DNA of 60,558 bases, taken from contig JALCDN010000003.1 in the NCBI GenBank assembly GCA_022641595.1, positions 1 to 60,558 on the forward strand, in the 5' to 3' direction. This stretch comes from Ruminococcus sp. (GTDB lineage: Bacteria; Bacillota; Clostridia; Oscillospirales; Ruminococcaceae). The notes under the pieces were generated by a model. It was not told the origin of the DNA and did no database searches. It saw nothing but the letters and a program-made list of their open reading frames with translations. This document shows, in pieces, positions 43,019-54,073 of the stretch (positions are counted from its first letter, which is position 1; each line of letters begins with the position of its first letter). The position numbers and the translations under genes are program-made.

Positions 43019-43852
43019 ATGGCAATTAAATCCTATAAACCGACAACTCCTTCACGTCGTAAAATGACGGTTACAGATTACACACAGTTGTCGAAGGTTG
43101 ATCCGGAGAAGAGTCTGCTTGAACCAGTTAAGAAAAACGCAGGCAGAAACAGCTACGGAAGAATTACCGTTCGCCACAGAGGCGGCGGAAACAGAAAAAA
43201 GTACCGTGTTATCGATTTCAAACGTGATAAGGATAACATGACAGCTACTGTTCAGACCCTTGAATACGATCCAAACAGAAGCGCTTTCATCGCTCTCGTT
43301 CAGTATGAAGACGGCGAGAAAAGATACATCATCGCTCCTAATGACCTTAAGGTCGGCGATAAGATTCAGTCCGGCGCAGAGGCTGATATAAAGCCAGGCA
43401 ACGCTCTGCTTCTTTCAGATATACCAGTCGGTACTTTTATTCACAATATTGAACTTTATCCAGGTAAGGGTGCTCAGCTTGTAAGAAGTGCAGGCAATAC
43501 TGCTCAGCTTATGGGTAAAGAAGGTTCTTACGTTCTTGTAAGACTTCCTTCAGGCGAAATGAGAAAAATCCCTTCAAATTGTAAGGCTTCAATCGGTCAG
43601 GTTTCAAACATTGACCACGAGAACGTCAACTTCGGTAAAGCAGGCCGTGTTCGTAACATGGGCTGGAGACCGACTGTCAGAGGTTCTGTTATGAACCCTT
43701 GCGATCACCCACACGGTGGTGGTGAAGGTAAAGCTCCTGTTGGACGTCCGGGACCTGTTACTCCTTGGGGTAAGCCGGCTCTCGGTTATAAGACTCGTAA
43801 AACTCACAACAGAACAGATAAGTTCATTGTAAAACGCCGTAACGGTAAATAA
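43019..43852 (+). CDS. rplB: Ribosomal protein L2
   Basis: A 277-residue large-subunit protein near the peptidyl-transferase centre, with the C-terminal histidine in [12 protein letters not shown]. The ATG at 43019 has AAGGAG eight bases upstream; GTG at 43010 would extend the N-terminus by three residues and is too near the site. Confidence 0.97.
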   Translation: MAIKSYKPTTPSRRKMTVTDYTQLSKVDPEKSLLEPVKKNAGRNSYGRITVRHRGGGNRKKYRVIDFKRDKDNMTATVQTLEYDPNRSAFIALVQYEDGEKRYIIAPNDLKVGDKIQSGAEADIKPGNALLLSDIPVGTFIHNIELYPGKGAQLVRSAGNTAQLMGKEGSYVLVRLPSGEMRKIPSNCKASIGQVSNIDHENVNFGKAGRVRNMGWRPTVRGSVMNPCDHPHGGGEGKAPVGRPGPVTPWGKPALGYKTRKTHNRTDKFIVKRRNGK

Positions 43853-43873
43853 TCTGAAAGGAGGAACTGATTA

Positions 43874-44161
43874 ATGAGCAGAAGCATTAAAAAGGGACCT
43901 TATGTCCAGGAGGTTCTTCTTAAGAGGGTTATCGATATGAACGCTGCAGGCGAAAAAAAGGTTGTTAAAACCTGGAGCCGTTCATCAACAATTTTCCCTG
44001 AATTCGTAGGACAGACATTCGCAGTTCATGACGGTCGTAAACACGTTCCGGTTTATGTTACTGAGGATATGGTAGGTCACAAGCTCGGTGAATTTGCACC
44101 GACAAGAACCTACAGAGGTCACGCAGGCTCAAAGACCTCTAATAACGGCAAGACTAATTAG
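43874..44161 (+). CDS. rpsS: Ribosomal protein S19
   Basis: A 95-residue small-subunit head protein beginning [13 protein letters not shown], with [16 protein letters not shown] in the C-terminal half. It has the normal length and a clear AAAGGAGG site. Confidence 0.97.
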   Translation: MSRSIKKGPYVQEVLLKRVIDMNAAGEKKVVKTWSRSSTIFPEFVGQTFAVHDGRKHVPVYVTEDMVGHKLGEFAPTRTYRGHAGSKTSNNGKTN

Positions 44162-44178
44162 CGGAAGGAGGAGTTCAA

Positions 44179-44514
44179 ATGGAAGCTAGAGCTTATTTAA
44201 GAAATACTCGCATATCACCACGAAAGGTACAGATTGTTCTTGATCTTATCAGAAACAAGCCTGTAGATACTGCATTGGCTACTTTAGATCTCACTCCAAA
44301 GGCTGCAAGCCCGATTCTGGCAAAGCTTTTGAAGTCCGCTATGGCAAATGCTGAGAATAACCACAACATGGATAAGGATAACCTTTACGTTGCAGAATGT
44401 TTCGTAACACCGGGTCCTATCATGAAGAGAATCATGCCCCGTGCTCAGGGCAGAGCATTTCGTATCCTGAAAAGAACATCACACATTACAATTGTTCTTA
44501 AAGAAAAAGAATAA
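44179..44514 (+). CDS. rplV: Ribosomal protein L22
   Basis: A 111-residue large-subunit protein whose loop ([17 protein letters not shown]) lines the exit tunnel and is a known site of macrolide resistance mutations. The loop looks normal here. AAGGAGG is nine bases from the ATG. Confidence 0.97.
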   Translation: MEARAYLRNTRISPRKVQIVLDLIRNKPVDTALATLDLTPKAASPILAKLLKSAMANAENNHNMDKDNLYVAECFVTPGPIMKRIMPRAQGRAFRILKRTSHITIVLKEKE

Positions 44515-44533
44515 TCCCAAGGAGGTTTGAATA

Positions 44534-45316
44534 ATGGGCCAGAAAGTTAATCCACACGGTCTTCGTGTCGGCGTTATAAAAGATTGGGATTCTCGCTGGT
44601 TTGCCAATAAGGCAGACTTCGGCGATACTCTTGTTGAGGACTACAACGTTCGTAACTATATTAAGAAGAGCTTGTATGCAGCAGGTGTTCCTAAGATTGA
44701 AATCGAACGTTTCGCCGATAAGGTAAGAATCCACATTTACTGTGCAAAGCCGGGCATCGTAATCGGCAGAGGCGGTACAGAAATCGAAAAGCTTCGCGTA
44801 AAGCTCGAGGCTATGATGAAGAAACAGGTCTTCGTCAACATCATCGAAGTTAAACAGCCTGATATGGACGCTCAGCTCGTTGCTGAAAAAATCGCTCTCG
44901 ACCTCGAGAACAGAGTTTCTTTCAGACGTGCTATGAAGCAGTCAATCGGTAGATCAATGCGTCTTGGCGCAAAGGGTATAAAGACCAGAGTTTCAGGTCG
45001 TCTCGGCGGCGCTGAAATCGCAAGAGCTGAAAGCTACCACGAGGGTACAATTCCACTGCAGACAATCCGTGCCGATATCGACTACGGTTTCGCGGAGGCT
45101 CATACAACTTACGGTAAGCTCGGCGTTAAGGTCTGGATCTATAAGGGCGAAATTCTTAAGGGCGACGCTGCTAAGGCTGCTGCTAACAGAGAAAAGCTCG
45201 AAAAGAAAAACGAACCAAAGCCTGAGAGAAAACGCCGTGACGACAGAAACGGTAACAGACGTGGTTCAAATAACTTCAGAGACCGTGACAACAGAAGAGA
45301 AGGAGGTAATCGTTAA
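44534..45316 (+). CDS. rpsC: Ribosomal protein S3
   Basis: A 260-residue small-subunit protein with a KH domain ([15 protein letters not shown]) at the mRNA entry. It is longer than the usual 210-220 residues because of an arginine-, asparagine- and aspartate-rich tail from about 218, of low complexity. It overlaps rplP by one base. Confidence 0.97.
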   Translation: MGQKVNPHGLRVGVIKDWDSRWFANKADFGDTLVEDYNVRNYIKKSLYAAGVPKIEIERFADKVRIHIYCAKPGIVIGRGGTEIEKLRVKLEAMMKKQVFVNIIEVKQPDMDAQLVAEKIALDLENRVSFRRAMKQSIGRSMRLGAKGIKTRVSGRLGGAEIARAESYHEGTIPLQTIRADIDYGFAEAHTTYGKLGVKVWIYKGEILKGDAAKAAANREKLEKKNEPKPERKRRDDRNGNRRGSNNFRDRDNRREGGNR

Positions 45317-45738
45317 TGCTGCTTCCAAAAAGAGTTAAGTACCGCAGAGTCCACAGAGGACGTCTTACCGGTAAAGCTTATTCTGGTAACAAGGTAACCT
45401 ACGGAGATTACGGTCTTCAGGCTCTTGAGCCGGCTTGGATTACTTCCAACCAGATAGAATCCGCCCGTATCGCTATGACTCGTTACATCAAGAGAGGCGG
45501 TCAGGTTTGGATCAAGATTTTCCCTGACAAGCCAATCACTGAAAAGCCTGCTGAAACTCGAATGGGTTCCGGTAAAGGTTCACCAGAATATTGGGTATCA
45601 GTAGTAAAGCCCGGCAAGGTTATGTTTGAAATTGCAGGCGTAACTGAGGATCTTGCTAAAGAAGCTATGCGTCTTGCAATGCACAAGCTTCCTATCAAGT
45701 GCAAATTTGTAAGTAAAGAGCAAGGAGGGGAGCAGTAA
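45316..45738 (+). CDS. rplP: Ribosomal protein L16
   Basis: A 140-residue large-subunit protein beside the A-site t[19 protein letters not shown] and [12 protein letters not shown] are typical. Its start overlaps the rpsC stop and its stop overlaps the rpmC start. Confidence 0.97.
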   Translation: MLLPKRVKYRRVHRGRLTGKAYSGNKVTYGDYGLQALEPAWITSNQIESARIAMTRYIKRGGQVWIKIFPDKPITEKPAETRMGSGKGSPEYWVSVVKPGKVMFEIAGVTEDLAKEAMRLAMHKLPIKCKFVSKEQGGEQ

Positions 45739-45935
45739 TGAAGGCATCTGAAATCAAGGAAATGACCGTTGACGAAATGAACCAGAAGCTCGTCAGCTTA
45801 AAAGAAGAGCTTTTTGCGCTCCGCTTTCAGCTTGCTGTAAATCAGCTCGATAATACAGCTCGTCTTAAGGCTGTAAAGAAGGATATTGCCCGCATCAAGA
45901 CAACCCTGCGTGCCGCAGAGCTTGACAGGCAGTAA
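45738..45935 (+). CDS. rpmC: Ribosomal protein L29
   Basis: A 65-residue helical large-subunit protein near the tunnel exit; [19 protein letters not shown] is the typical second helix. It starts inside the rplP stop codon, with GGAGG upstream. Confidence 0.96.
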   Translation: MKASEIKEMTVDEMNQKLVSLKEELFALRFQLAVNQLDNTARLKAVKKDIARIKTTLRAAELDRQ

Positions 45936-45953
45936 GAAAGGGAGGATTTGACT

Positions 45954-46211
45954 GTGTCTGAGAGAAACCTTAGAAAAACCAGAATTGGTAAAGTTGTAAG
46001 CGACAAGATGGACAAAACAATTGTTGTTGCTATCGTTGACAATGTTAAACACCCGCTTTATAAGAAAATTATCAAGCGTACCGTAAAGCTTAAAGCTCAT
46101 GATGAAAATAATGAGTGCAAAATCGGTGACCGTGTTGAGGTTATGGAAACACGTCCGCTTTCTAAAGACAAAAGATGGCGTCTCGTTAATATAATCGAAA
46201 AGGCTAAGTAA
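45954..46211 (+). CDS. rpsQ: Ribosomal protein S17
   Basis: An 85-residue small-subunit protein with the [10 protein letters not shown] segment. Start is GTG, eight bases after GGGAGG; an in-frame TTG at 45948 is too close to this site. Confidence 0.95.
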   Translation: MSERNLRKTRIGKVVSDKMDKTIVVAIVDNVKHPLYKKIIKRTVKLKAHDENNECKIGDRVEVMETRPLSKDKRWRLVNIIEKAK

Positions 46212-46262
46212 TTAATATATTTGTTTAAAGCTTGGGTTCAGGCTTGAAAGGAGGAACTCGCT

Positions 46263-46631
46263 GTGATACAGATGCAGACTTATTTAAAGGTCGCTGACAA
46301 CACAGGCGCTAAGGAGCTTATGTGTATCAGAGTTCTGGGTGGTACTCGTCGTAGATATGCAAATATCGGTGACGTAGTAGTAGCTTCCGTAAAGAAAGCA
46401 ACACCCGGAGGCGTTGTTAAGAAGGGCGATGTTGTAAAGGCAGTTATCGTTCGTTCAGCAAAGGGTCTCAGAAGAGAAGATGGTACTTACATCCGCTTTG
46501 ATGAGAACGCTGCTGTTATTGTTAAAGAAGATAAAAATCCAAAGGGAACTCGTATATTCGGACCAGTTGCTAAGGAACTTCGTGATAAGGAATTCACAAA
46601 GATTCTCAGCTTGGCTCCTGAAGTACTTTAA
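46263..46631 (+). CDS. rplN: Ribosomal protein L14
   Basis: A 122-residue large-subunit protein. It begins with GTG ([18 protein letters not shown]), eight bases after AGGAGG, which gives the family-typical N-terminus. ATG at 46272 is an alternative. Confidence 0.97.
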   Translation: MIQMQTYLKVADNTGAKELMCIRVLGGTRRRYANIGDVVVASVKKATPGGVVKKGDVVKAVIVRSAKGLRREDGTYIRFDENAAVIVKEDKNPKGTRIFGPVAKELRDKEFTKILSLAPEVL

Positions 46632-46649
46632 TGGAGGTGTCATTCGTTT

Positions 46650-47003
46650 ATGAGCAAGGTACACGTTAAAACAGGTGACACAGTTGTTCTGCTTAAGGGT
46701 AAATACGAGGATAAGTTCGAAAAGAACGGCTCAAGAAAAACCGGTAAGGTTCTTGAAGTAAGCCCTAAGGAAGACAAGGTCATCGTTCAAGGAATCAATA
46801 TAATCACCAAGCACGTTAAGCCAAAGAAAATGAACGAACAGGGCGGTATTGTTACTGCCGAAGCTCCGGTTTACGCTTGCAAGGTTCAGCTGGTCTGCCC
46901 TAAGTGCGGCAAGCCTACAAGAGTAGGTCACGTCGTTGAAATGGAAGACGATAAGAAAACAAAACTCCGTGTTTGCAAAAAATGCGGCAAATCATTCGAG
47001 TAG
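46650..47003 (+). CDS. rplX: Ribosomal protein L24
   Basis: A 117-residue assembly-initiating large-subunit protein with an N-terminal KOW motif ([16 protein letters not shown]). The C-terminus has two CxxC pairs (CPKCGK and CKKCGK), a zinc-ribbon-like tail as in many Firmicutes. Confidence 0.96.
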   Translation: MSKVHVKTGDTVVLLKGKYEDKFEKNGSRKTGKVLEVSPKEDKVIVQGINIITKHVKPKKMNEQGGIVTAEAPVYACKVQLVCPKCGKPTRVGHVVEMEDDKKTKLRVCKKCGKSFE

Positions 47004-47016
47004 GAGGAGAATTAAC

Positions 47017-47556
47017 ATGGCTAGATTAAAAGAATATTATGTCAGCACTGTAGCTCCTGCTATGATGAAGAAGTTTGGCTACAAGAACGTTATGCAGATT
47101 CCAAAGCTTGATAAGGTAATCATCAACGTCGGCGCCGGCGAAGCTAAGGAAAATGCTAAGGTTATTGACGCTATTATGACAGATCTCGCTACAATCACAG
47201 GTCAGAAGCCTGTAATATGCAGAGCTAAGAAGTCAGTCGCTAACTTTAAGCTTCGTGAAGGTATGCCAATCGGCGTAAAAGTAACACTCAGAAGCGAAAA
47301 GATGTACGAATTCGTTGACAAGCTCTTTAACATTGCTTTCCCAAGAGTTCGTGACTTCAGAGGCATCAATCCTAATTCCTTTGACGGTAAGGGCAACTAT
47401 TCAACCGGTATCAAGGAACAGCTTATATTCCCTGAAATCGAGTACGATAAGATCGATAAGGTCAGAGGTATGGATATCAACTTCATTACTACTGCAAGTA
47501 CCGATGAAGAAGCTAAAGAGCTGCTCTCACTTATGGGCGCTCCATTCATAAAGTAA
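47017..47556 (+). CDS. rplE: Ribosomal protein L5
   Basis: A 179-residue large-subunit protein that binds 5S r[20 protein letters not shown] and [17 protein letters not shown] are typical. The ATG at 47017 has AGGAGG upstream; the longer frame reads into rplX. Confidence 0.97.
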   Translation: MARLKEYYVSTVAPAMMKKFGYKNVMQIPKLDKVIINVGAGEAKENAKVIDAIMTDLATITGQKPVICRAKKSVANFKLREGMPIGVKVTLRSEKMYEFVDKLFNIAFPRVRDFRGINPNSFDGKGNYSTGIKEQLIFPEIEYDKIDKVRGMDINFITTASTDEEAKELLSLMGAPFIK

Positions 47557-47574
47557 GCTGAGGAGGAAATTTAA

Positions 47575-47760
47575 ATGGCTAAAAAGGCAATGATCAATAA
47601 GCAGCAGAGAACTCCCAAGTATTCCACAAGAGCATATAACAGATGCAAAATTTGTGGCAGACCGCATGCATATCTCAGAAAGTTCGGCATCTGCCGTATC
47701 TGTTTCAGAGAACTTGCACACGACGGTCAGATTCCGGGTGTTAAAAAAGCAAGCTGGTAA
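47575..47760 (+). CDS. rpsN: Ribosomal protein S14, zinc-binding form
   Basis: A 61-residue short S14 with [20 protein letters not shown], two CxxC pairs that bind zinc (type Z). This is the form of most Firmicutes, in contrast to the longer zinc-free form. Confidence 0.96.
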   Translation: MAKKAMINKQQRTPKYSTRAYNRCKICGRPHAYLRKFGICRICFRELAHDGQIPGVKKASW

Positions 47761-47784
47761 AATACAAGAAGGAGGTCATTCGGC

Positions 47785-48183
47785 ATGCAAATTACTGATA
47801 CAATAGCAGATCTTTTAACAAGAATTCGTAATGCGAATTCCGCAAAGCACGCCACGGTTGACATCCCCGCTTCAAACGTTAAGAAGTCTATCGCACAGAT
47901 TCTCGTTGACGAGGGCTATGTAAAGGGCTTCCAGCTGATTGAAGACGGTAAGCAGGGTGTTATCAGAGTTACTCTGAAATACGGCGACAATAAGTCACCT
48001 GTAATCACCGGCTTACGCAGGGTGTCAAAGCCTGGTCTGCGTATATATTCAAGCTGCGAGGATATGCCAAAGGTAAGAAAAGGTCTTGGTGTAGCAATCG
48101 TTTCAACATCTAAAGGTATCGTTACAGACAAAAAAGCTCGTGAGCTTAACGTCGGCGGCGAAGTTTTAGCATACATTTGGTAA
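47785..48183 (+). CDS. rpsH: Ribosomal protein S8
   Basis: A 132-residue central-domain small-subunit protein ([31 protein letters not shown]). In E. coli it represses the spc operon. AAGGAGG is upstream. Confidence 0.97.
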   Translation: MQITDTIADLLTRIRNANSAKHATVDIPASNVKKSIAQILVDEGYVKGFQLIEDGKQGVIRVTLKYGDNKSPVITGLRRVSKPGLRIYSSCEDMPKVRKGLGVAIVSTSKGIVTDKKARELNVGGEVLAYIW

Positions 48184-48195
48184 GGAGGTACTAAT

Positions 48196-48741
48196 ATGTC
48201 AAGAATCGGAAAAATGCCTATTAGTGTTCCTGCCGGTGTAGACGTAAAATGCGAGGATAACCTCGTTACCGTTAAAGGACCTAAGGGTGAAAATTCTAAA
48301 CAGTTCAGCAAGGAACTGACTATAAATATCGCTGACGGCGTTATCACTGTAACAAGACCTACAGAAGATAAGATTCACAAGTCACTCCACGGACTTACAA
48401 GAACTCTTATCGCTAACATGGTAGAAGGCGTTACAAACGGTTTTTCAAAGTCTCTCGATATCGAGGGCGTTGGTTACCGTGCCGCTAAGCAGGGCAAGAA
48501 TCTTGTTATGAACCTCGGTTACTCACACCAGGTTATCGTTCCAGAAAGCAATGGTATCACTATTGACGTTCCACAGCCAAACAAGATAATTGTCAACGGT
48601 ATCGACAAACAGGCTGTTGGTCAGTTCGCAGCAGAAATACGTGAAAAACGTCCGCCTGAGCCTTATAAGGGCAAGGGTATCAGATATACCGGCGAGCATA
48701 TCATCCGCAAGGAAGGTAAAGCCGGCAAGGGCAAGAAGTAA
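48196..48741 (+). CDS. rplF: Ribosomal protein L6
   Basis: A 181-residue large-subunit protein beginning [17 protein letters not shown], with the [13 protein letters not shown] signature near the C-terminus. Confidence 0.97.
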   Translation: MSRIGKMPISVPAGVDVKCEDNLVTVKGPKGENSKQFSKELTINIADGVITVTRPTEDKIHKSLHGLTRTLIANMVEGVTNGFSKSLDIEGVGYRAAKQGKNLVMNLGYSHQVIVPESNGITIDVPQPNKIIVNGIDKQAVGQFAAEIREKRPPEPYKGKGIRYTGEHIIRKEGKAGKGKK

Positions 48742-48760
48742 TTGAAAGGAGTAGATTGCT

Positions 48761-49120
48761 ATGATTAAAAAGATTGACAGCAATAAAGCCAGATTAAAAA
48801 GACATCGCAGAGTTCGTGCGAAGATTTCCGGTACTCCTGAGCGTCCACGTCTCAACGTTTTCCGTTCAACTAAGCACATCTATGCACAGCTTATTGACGA
48901 CGTAAACGGAGTTACTCTTGCTTCTGCTTCAAGCATGGATAAGGATTTTGACTGCGACGGCGGCAACGCTGAAGGCGCACACAAGGTCGGCGAACTCCTT
49001 GCTAAGAACGCACAGGCTAAGGGAATCAGCGAGGTTGTATTCGACAGAGGCGGCTATCTCTACCACGGTAGAGTAAAGGAGCTTGCTGAAGGCGCCCGTG
49101 AAAACGGATTAAAGTTCTAA
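48761..49120 (+). CDS. rplR: Ribosomal protein L18
   Basis: A 119-residue 5S rRNA-binding protein; [19 protein letters not shown] and [20 protein letters not shown] are typical. Confidence 0.97.
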   Translation: MIKKIDSNKARLKRHRRVRAKISGTPERPRLNVFRSTKHIYAQLIDDVNGVTLASASSMDKDFDCDGGNAEGAHKVGELLAKNAQAKGISEVVFDRGGYLYHGRVKELAEGARENGLKF

Positions 49121-49135
49121 GAGGGAGGTAAAACG

Positions 49136-49636
49136 ATGGCTAAAATAGATGCACAAGGCTTGGAGCTTGCTGAAAAGGTTGTTGCTATCAACCGTGTTTC
49201 CAAGACAGTTAAAGGCGGTCGTATCATGAAGTTCGCAGCACTCGTTGTTGTTGGCGACGGAAACGGTACTGTCGGATTCGGTCTCGGAAAATCAGGCGAA
49301 GTTCCTGATGCAATACGCAAGGGTATTGAAGACGCTAAGAAAAACCTTGTAAAGGTTGCTCTTAAAGGTACTACAATTCCTCACGAAATCGTCGGCGAGT
49401 TCGGCGCAGGCAGAGTTCTTATGAAGCCCGCTGCTCCCGGTACCGGTGTAATCGCCGGAGGTCCGGTTCGTTCCGTAATCGAAGTAGCAGGTATCAAGGA
49501 TATCAGAACAAAGTCACTTCGTTCAAATAATCCTTGCAACGTAGTAAGAGCTACTATAAATGGTCTGTCATCATGCGCAACAGCAAAACAGGTTGCTGAC
49601 ATGAGAGGCAAGACTGTCAAGGAAATTTTAGGTTAA
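49136..49636 (+). CDS. rpsE: Ribosomal protein S5
   Basis: A 166-residue small-subunit protein of the decoding-fidelity centre, with VNRVSK-like and [16 protein letters not shown] segments. It is of normal length. Confidence 0.97.
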   Translation: MAKIDAQGLELAEKVVAINRVSKTVKGGRIMKFAALVVVGDGNGTVGFGLGKSGEVPDAIRKGIEDAKKNLVKVALKGTTIPHEIVGEFGAGRVLMKPAAPGTGVIAGGPVRSVIEVAGIKDIRTKSLRSNNPCNVVRATINGLSSCATAKQVADMRGKTVKEILG

Positions 49637-49651
49637 GGAGGCAGTAACATT

Positions 49652-49828
49652 ATGGCAAAGGAAATTAAGCTTGTAAAAAGTCTTATCGGCAGAAAAAAAG
49701 ACCAGATAGCTACTGCTCAGTCGCTTGGCCTAAGAAAAGTCGGAGACATAACAACTCAGCCTGATAATGTTCAGACAAACGGCAAAATCAACAAAATCAT
49801 CCACCTCGTTGAGGTACAAGAAGCATAA
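49652..49828 (+). CDS. rpmD: Ribosomal protein L30
   Basis: A 58-residue large-subunit protein ([29 protein letters not shown]). AAGGAGG lies about 11 bases before the ATG. It is in the usual place between rpsE and rplO. Confidence 0.95.
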   Translation: MAKEIKLVKSLIGRKKDQIATAQSLGLRKVGDITTQPDNVQTNGKINKIIHLVEVQEA

Positions 49829-49845
49829 GCAAGGAGGTGCAAACC

Positions 49846-50286
49846 ATGAAAATTCACGAATTAACACCACGTCCGGATTCCAATAAAGATGTAAAGCGTA
49901 TTGGAAGAGGTCACGGTTCAGGTAACGGAAAAACTGCCGGCAAGGGTCACAAGGGTCAGAACGCACGTTCAGGCGGCGGCGTAAGAATCGGCTTTGAGGG
50001 CGGTCAGATGCCATTGGCAAGACGTATCCCTAAAAGAGGTTTCCATAATATATTTGCAACTAAGTATGCTACTGTAAATGTAGCAGATCTTAACAAATTT
50101 ACAGACGGTACTGTAGTTGATACAGAGCTTCTCGTAGCAGCAGGTCTCGTAAAGAAAGTAAACGATGGAGTAAAGGTTCTCGGAAACGGTGAACTTACAG
50201 CTAAGGTAACAGTTAAAGCTGCAAAGTTCTCACAGAGTGCTATTGAAAAAATCGAGAAGGCTGGCGGGAAAGCTGAGGTGATGTAA
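49846..50286 (+). CDS. rplO: Ribosomal protein L15
   Basis: A 146-residue large-subunit protein; [20 protein letters not shown] and the glycine-rich [19 protein letters not shown] are typical. The ATG has AAGGAGG eight bases upstream; an in-frame GTG at 49837 overlaps this site. Confidence 0.97.
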   Translation: MKIHELTPRPDSNKDVKRIGRGHGSGNGKTAGKGHKGQNARSGGGVRIGFEGGQMPLARRIPKRGFHNIFATKYATVNVADLNKFTDGTVVDTELLVAAGLVKKVNDGVKVLGNGELTAKVTVKAAKFSQSAIEKIEKAGGKAEVM

Positions 50287-50287
50287 T

Positions 50288-51607
50288 GTGTTTGAAACTC
50301 TGAGAAAAGCTTGGCAAATTGCGGATATCAGAAAAAAGCTTCTATACACATTATTCATGATCATCGTATTCAGATTCGGAAGTGCTATTACCGTTCCATT
50401 TCTCGACGCAACAGCTGTCGGTTCATGGATGACAACTAATGCCACAGACGGTAACTTTCTTGAATACCTGGATACCATGACAGGTGGTGCCCTTTCAAAG
50501 GCAACCATATTTTCGCTGTCTATTACCCCTTACATCAATGCGTCAATCATTATACAGCTTTTGACATATGCTCTTCCACCGCTTGAAAGACTTCAGCAGG
50601 AAGGCGAAGAGGGAAGAAAGACTCTCAATAAAATCACAGCAGCAGTTTCTTTGGGACTCGCTGTGTTTATGTCAATAGCTTACTATTTCACACTTAAAAA
50701 CAGTATGAAGGCTATCAACCCTGATTATTCTTCAGGCTGGAAACAGTATTTTGCTGCAACAGTTATTGTAGTCAGCTTTATAGCAGGTGCCTCACTTGTA
50801 GTCTGGATGGGTAACAGAATCAATGATAACGGTATCGGAAACGGCGTTTCAATTCTCCTTTTCGCAGGTATCGTCGCAAGATTCCCAACCGACCTCGGAA
50901 ACCTTATTCACCTTACAAAAAGTGACCCGAATCCATACCTCTTCGTTTCTATCGGAGTTCTCCTTTTCTTCGCTTTCATGATCGGCTTTATCGTTTTTAT
51001 GAACGAATCAGAACGCAGAATTACTATTCAGTATGCTAAGCGTGTCGTTGGCAGAAAACAGTACGGCGGACAGAAATCACATATTCCGATAAAAATTTGT
51101 ATGAGCGGCGTTATGCCAATCATCTTCGCAATGTCATTTATGTCATTGCCTTCAACAATTCAGCTGTTCAAACCACTTAAGCAGGGTGTAACTACAGGAT
51201 TCTACTACCACTTCTGTAAATTCTTCAGTACACGAAGCCCTTGGTATGCAGCTATATACTTTCTCTTGATTATAGGCTTCAATTACTTCTACGTTTCTAT
51301 GCAGTACAATCCAATTGAAATTGCCAATAATCTTCGTCAGAGTAATGGCGGCATCCCCGGTATAAGACCCGGTAAGCCAACATCTGACTACATTCAGAGA
51401 GTTCTTTCCAAGATTACTCTCGTAGGTGCTTTCTTCTTAGGTGTAATCGCTATAATACCTATTTTCATTTCTATGGCGGATTCAAACCTCGCTTCACTCT
51501 CAATGGGCGGTACTTCTATCCTCATCGTTGTCAGCGTTGCTCTTGAAACTACACGTACACTTGAATCCCAGATGATGATGCGTCATCATAAGGGCTTCTT
51601 ACAGTAA
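50288..51607 (+). CDS. secY: Protein translocase subunit SecY
   Basis: A 439-residue channel protein with ten membrane helices, forming the Sec translocon. GGALSKATIFSLSITPYINA and GGIPGIRPGKPTSDYI are conserved segments. It starts with GTG one base after the rplO stop, so the two are coupled. Confidence 0.97.
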   Translation: MFETLRKAWQIADIRKKLLYTLFMIIVFRFGSAITVPFLDATAVGSWMTTNATDGNFLEYLDTMTGGALSKATIFSLSITPYINASIIIQLLTYALPPLERLQQEGEEGRKTLNKITAAVSLGLAVFMSIAYYFTLKNSMKAINPDYSSGWKQYFAATVIVVSFIAGASLVVWMGNRINDNGIGNGVSILLFAGIVARFPTDLGNLIHLTKSDPNPYLFVSIGVLLFFAFMIGFIVFMNESERRITIQYAKRVVGRKQYGGQKSHIPIKICMSGVMPIIFAMSFMSLPSTIQLFKPLKQGVTTGFYYHFCKFFSTRSPWYAAIYFLLIIGFNYFYVSMQYNPIEIANNLRQSNGGIPGIRPGKPTSDYIQRVLSKITLVGAFFLGVIAIIPIFISMADSNLASLSMGGTSILIVVSVALETTRTLESQMMMRHHKGFLQ

Positions 51608-51619
51608 GGAGAAGGTAAT

Positions 51620-52252
51620 ATGAATTTAATCTTTTTAGGTGCTCCCGGTGCCGGTAAGGGTACTCAGGCTGAGGTCGTTTCCGAAGCCCTCAATATCCCG
51701 CAGATTTCTACAGGAAATATTCTTCGTGAAGCTGCTAAAAACGGTACTGAATACGGCGTAAAGGCTAAAGCTGCTATGGACAGCGGTGCTCTTGTTTCCG
51801 ATGATATCGTTATCGGTATACTGAAGGAAAGAATTGCTGAGGATGACTGCAAAAAAGGCTTCATTCTCGACGGTTTTCCAAGAACCGTTCCTCAGGCAGA
51901 GGCTCTTGACGCTATGGGTATAAAAATCGACAAGGTTATCGAAATTGCGGTAGCCGATGATACAATCAAGCAGAGAGTTTCAGGCAGAAGAGTCTGCGAA
52001 GGCTGCGGTGCATCTTACCACATTCTGTATAAACCTTCAAAAATTGAAGGTAAGTGCGATAAGTGCGGTTGCGCTACAATCGTTCGTAAGGACGACCAGC
52101 CGGCTACTGTTCTCGAAAGACTCGCTGTATATCATGAAAAAACTGCTCCGTTAAAGAATTACTACGAAAAGCAGGGCAAGCTCGTTACCGTTGAAGGTCA
52201 GGAGGAAGTTTCCGAAACTTCAAAACTTACACTTGCTGCTGTCGGAGCCTGA
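51620..52252 (+). CDS. adk: Adenylate kinase, zinc LID type
   Basis: A 210-residue enzyme that converts ATP and AMP to two ADP. The P-loop is GAPGAGKGTQ. The LID has CEGC and CDKC, a four-cysteine zinc site as in Gram-positive bacteria. Confidence 0.97.
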   Translation: MNLIFLGAPGAGKGTQAEVVSEALNIPQISTGNILREAAKNGTEYGVKAKAAMDSGALVSDDIVIGILKERIAEDDCKKGFILDGFPRTVPQAEALDAMGIKIDKVIEIAVADDTIKQRVSGRRVCEGCGASYHILYKPSKIEGKCDKCGCATIVRKDDQPATVLERLAVYHEKTAPLKNYYEKQGKLVTVEGQEEVSETSKLTLAAVGA

Positions 52253-52255
52253 TTT

Positions 52256-53005
52256 ATGATTAGCATAAAATCTAAAACCGATCTTGCTAAAATGCGTGAA
52301 GCCGGCAAAATTGCCGGTGGAGCATTGAAGCTCGCCGGTGAATCTATAAAAGCAGGTATGACTACCCTCCAGCTTGATAAAATTGTACACGATTATATCA
52401 TAAGCTGCGGCGCAATTCCGTCTTTCCTCGGTTACGGCGGTTTTCCCGGAAGTGCCTGCATCTCGATAAACGACGAGGTTATTCACGGAATTCCTCGTTC
52501 CTCCAAAAGAATTCACGAGGGCGATATCGTAAGCGTTGACGTCGGTGCAATCTTCAACGGTTTTCACGGCGACACCTGTGCGACTTTTCCCTGCGGAAGA
52601 ATTCCTAAGGAGGCTGAAACATTGTTGGAAGTTACCGAAGCAAGCTTGTATAAAGGCATCGAGGCAGCTCAGGCAGATGCCAGACTCGGCGACGTATGCC
52701 ACGCTGTTGAACAGTATTGCTCAGCATTTGGCTACGGAATCGTGAGAAATTACTGCGGTCACGGTATCGGCAGAAATCTTCACGAAGAACCCGAAGTTCC
52801 AAATTACGGTGCGCCAGGACACGGAACAAGACTGACTCCGGGAATGACGTTCTGCATAGAACCTATGATCAATATCAAAGGCGACGATGTAAACGTTAAA
52901 AAGGACGGTTGGACAGTTCTGACGGCAAGTGGTTCACTTTCAGCTCATTTTGAGCATACAATCGCTATAACTCCGGATGGTCCAGAAATAATGACAAGAC
53001 CGTAA
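52256..53005 (+). CDS. map: Methionine aminopeptidase, type I
   Basis: A 249-residue enzyme that removes the N-terminal methionine. Metal ligands lie in SVDVGA, GDTCATF, NYCGHGIG, CIEPMI and FEHT. It begins three bases after adk, with a weak GGAG site inside adk. Confidence 0.96.
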   Translation: MISIKSKTDLAKMREAGKIAGGALKLAGESIKAGMTTLQLDKIVHDYIISCGAIPSFLGYGGFPGSACISINDEVIHGIPRSSKRIHEGDIVSVDVGAIFNGFHGDTCATFPCGRIPKEAETLLEVTEASLYKGIEAAQADARLGDVCHAVEQYCSAFGYGIVRNYCGHGIGRNLHEEPEVPNYGAPGHGTRLTPGMTFCIEPMINIKGDDVNVKKDGWTVLTASGSLSAHFEHTIAITPDGPEIMTRP

Positions 53006-53018
53006 CGGAGGCGATAAT

Positions 53019-53258
53019 GTGAATGCTGTAAAAGGCTCGGTCGTAAAGGCGATCGCAGGTCGTGACAGCGGAAGCTTCTTTGTTGTTACGGATACGGATG
53101 GAAGATATTGCTATATTGCGGACGGCAAAAGCAGAAAACTTCAGTCACCCAAACATAAAAGTCAAAAGCATCTGCGGTTTACAGACAGCGTAATTGACCT
53201 TGACGACATGACAAACAAAAAGCTCAGGAAGCTATTGAGTGAATACTCAGACACTTAA
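53019..53258 (+). CDS. KOW-domain RNA-binding protein
   Basis: A 79-residue protein with a KOW-like start (VVKAIAGRDSGSFFVVTD), as in the L14e-like proteins that lie between map and infA in many Firmicutes. It probably binds RNA or ribosomes. It starts with GTG, with GGAGG seven bases upstream. Confidence 0.82.
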   Translation: MNAVKGSVVKAIAGRDSGSFFVVTDTDGRYCYIADGKSRKLQSPKHKSQKHLRFTDSVIDLDDMTNKKLRKLLSEYSDT

Positions 53259-53279
53259 CCGAAACAGGAGGTACTGTAA

Positions 53280-53498
53280 ATGTCAAAGCAGGATGTAATT
53301 GAGGTAGAGGGCAAGGTGCTTGAAGCACTCCCTAACGCAATGTTTAAGGTTCAGCTCGAAAATGGTCACGAAATTCTCGCTCATGTGTCAGGAAAACTTC
53401 GTATGAACTATATCAGAATAGTTCCGGGAGATAAGGTAAAGCTCGATCTTTCACCATATGACCTCGATAAGGGCAGAATTACATGGCGTGTAAAGTAA
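53280..53498 (+). CDS. infA: Translation initiation factor IF-1
   Basis: A 72-residue OB-fold factor that binds the A site during initiation ([32 protein letters not shown]). AGGAGG is eight bases from the ATG. Confidence 0.97.
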   Translation: MSKQDVIEVEGKVLEALPNAMFKVQLENGHEILAHVSGKLRMNYIRIVPGDKVKLDLSPYDLDKGRITWRVK

Positions 53499-53544
53499 TA
53501 AATCAGAGTTGTTGAAACTCATATCCGTTAAGGAGGTAATTTCA

Positions 53545-53658
53545 ATGAAAGTTAGACCTTCAGTAAAACCGATGTGCGAGAAGTGCAAGGTTATAAAACG
53601 TAAGGGCAGAGTAATGGTAATCTGCGAAAATCCGAAGCATAAACAGCGTCAGGGTTAA
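53545..53658 (+). CDS. rpmJ: Ribosomal protein L36
   Basis: A 37-residue large-subunit protein with the zinc ligands of the C+ form ([17 protein letters not shown], then C in [10 protein letters not shown]). AAGGAGG is upstream. Confidence 0.95.
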   Translation: MKVRPSVKPMCEKCKVIKRKGRVMVICENPKHKQRQG

Positions 53659-53691
53659 TTCCCGTCGCATAAATGGAGGTGCAAAGAATAT

Positions 53692-54060
53692 ATGGCAAGA
53701 ATAGCTGGTGTTGACCTTCCTAAAAATAAGAGAATCGAAATCGGACTCACTTATATCTACGGAATCGGTCGTCAGACTGCTGCAAATATCCTCACAGACA
53801 CAGGCGTAAGCCCTGACGTAAGAGTCAAGGACCTTTCTGAGGATGACGTAGCTAAACTGCGTGACTACATCGACGCTCACTACACTGTTGAAGGTGATCT
53901 TCGTCGAGAGGTTGCACTCAATATCAAGAGACTTGTTGAAATTGGCTGTTACAGAGGCGTTCGTCACCGTAAGGGTCTGCCTGTAAGAGGACAGAGAACA
54001 AAGACAAACGCAAGAACCTGCAAGGGTCCTGTAAAGACAATCGCTAACAAGAAGAAGTAA
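53692..54060 (+). CDS. rpsM: Ribosomal protein S13
   Basis: A 122-residue small-subunit head protein ([39 protein letters not shown]). Confidence 0.97.
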   Translation: MARIAGVDLPKNKRIEIGLTYIYGIGRQTAANILTDTGVSPDVRVKDLSEDDVAKLRDYIDAHYTVEGDLRREVALNIKRLVEIGCYRGVRHRKGLPVRGQRTKTNARTCKGPVKTIANKKK

Positions 54061-54073
54061 GGAGGTATGAGCT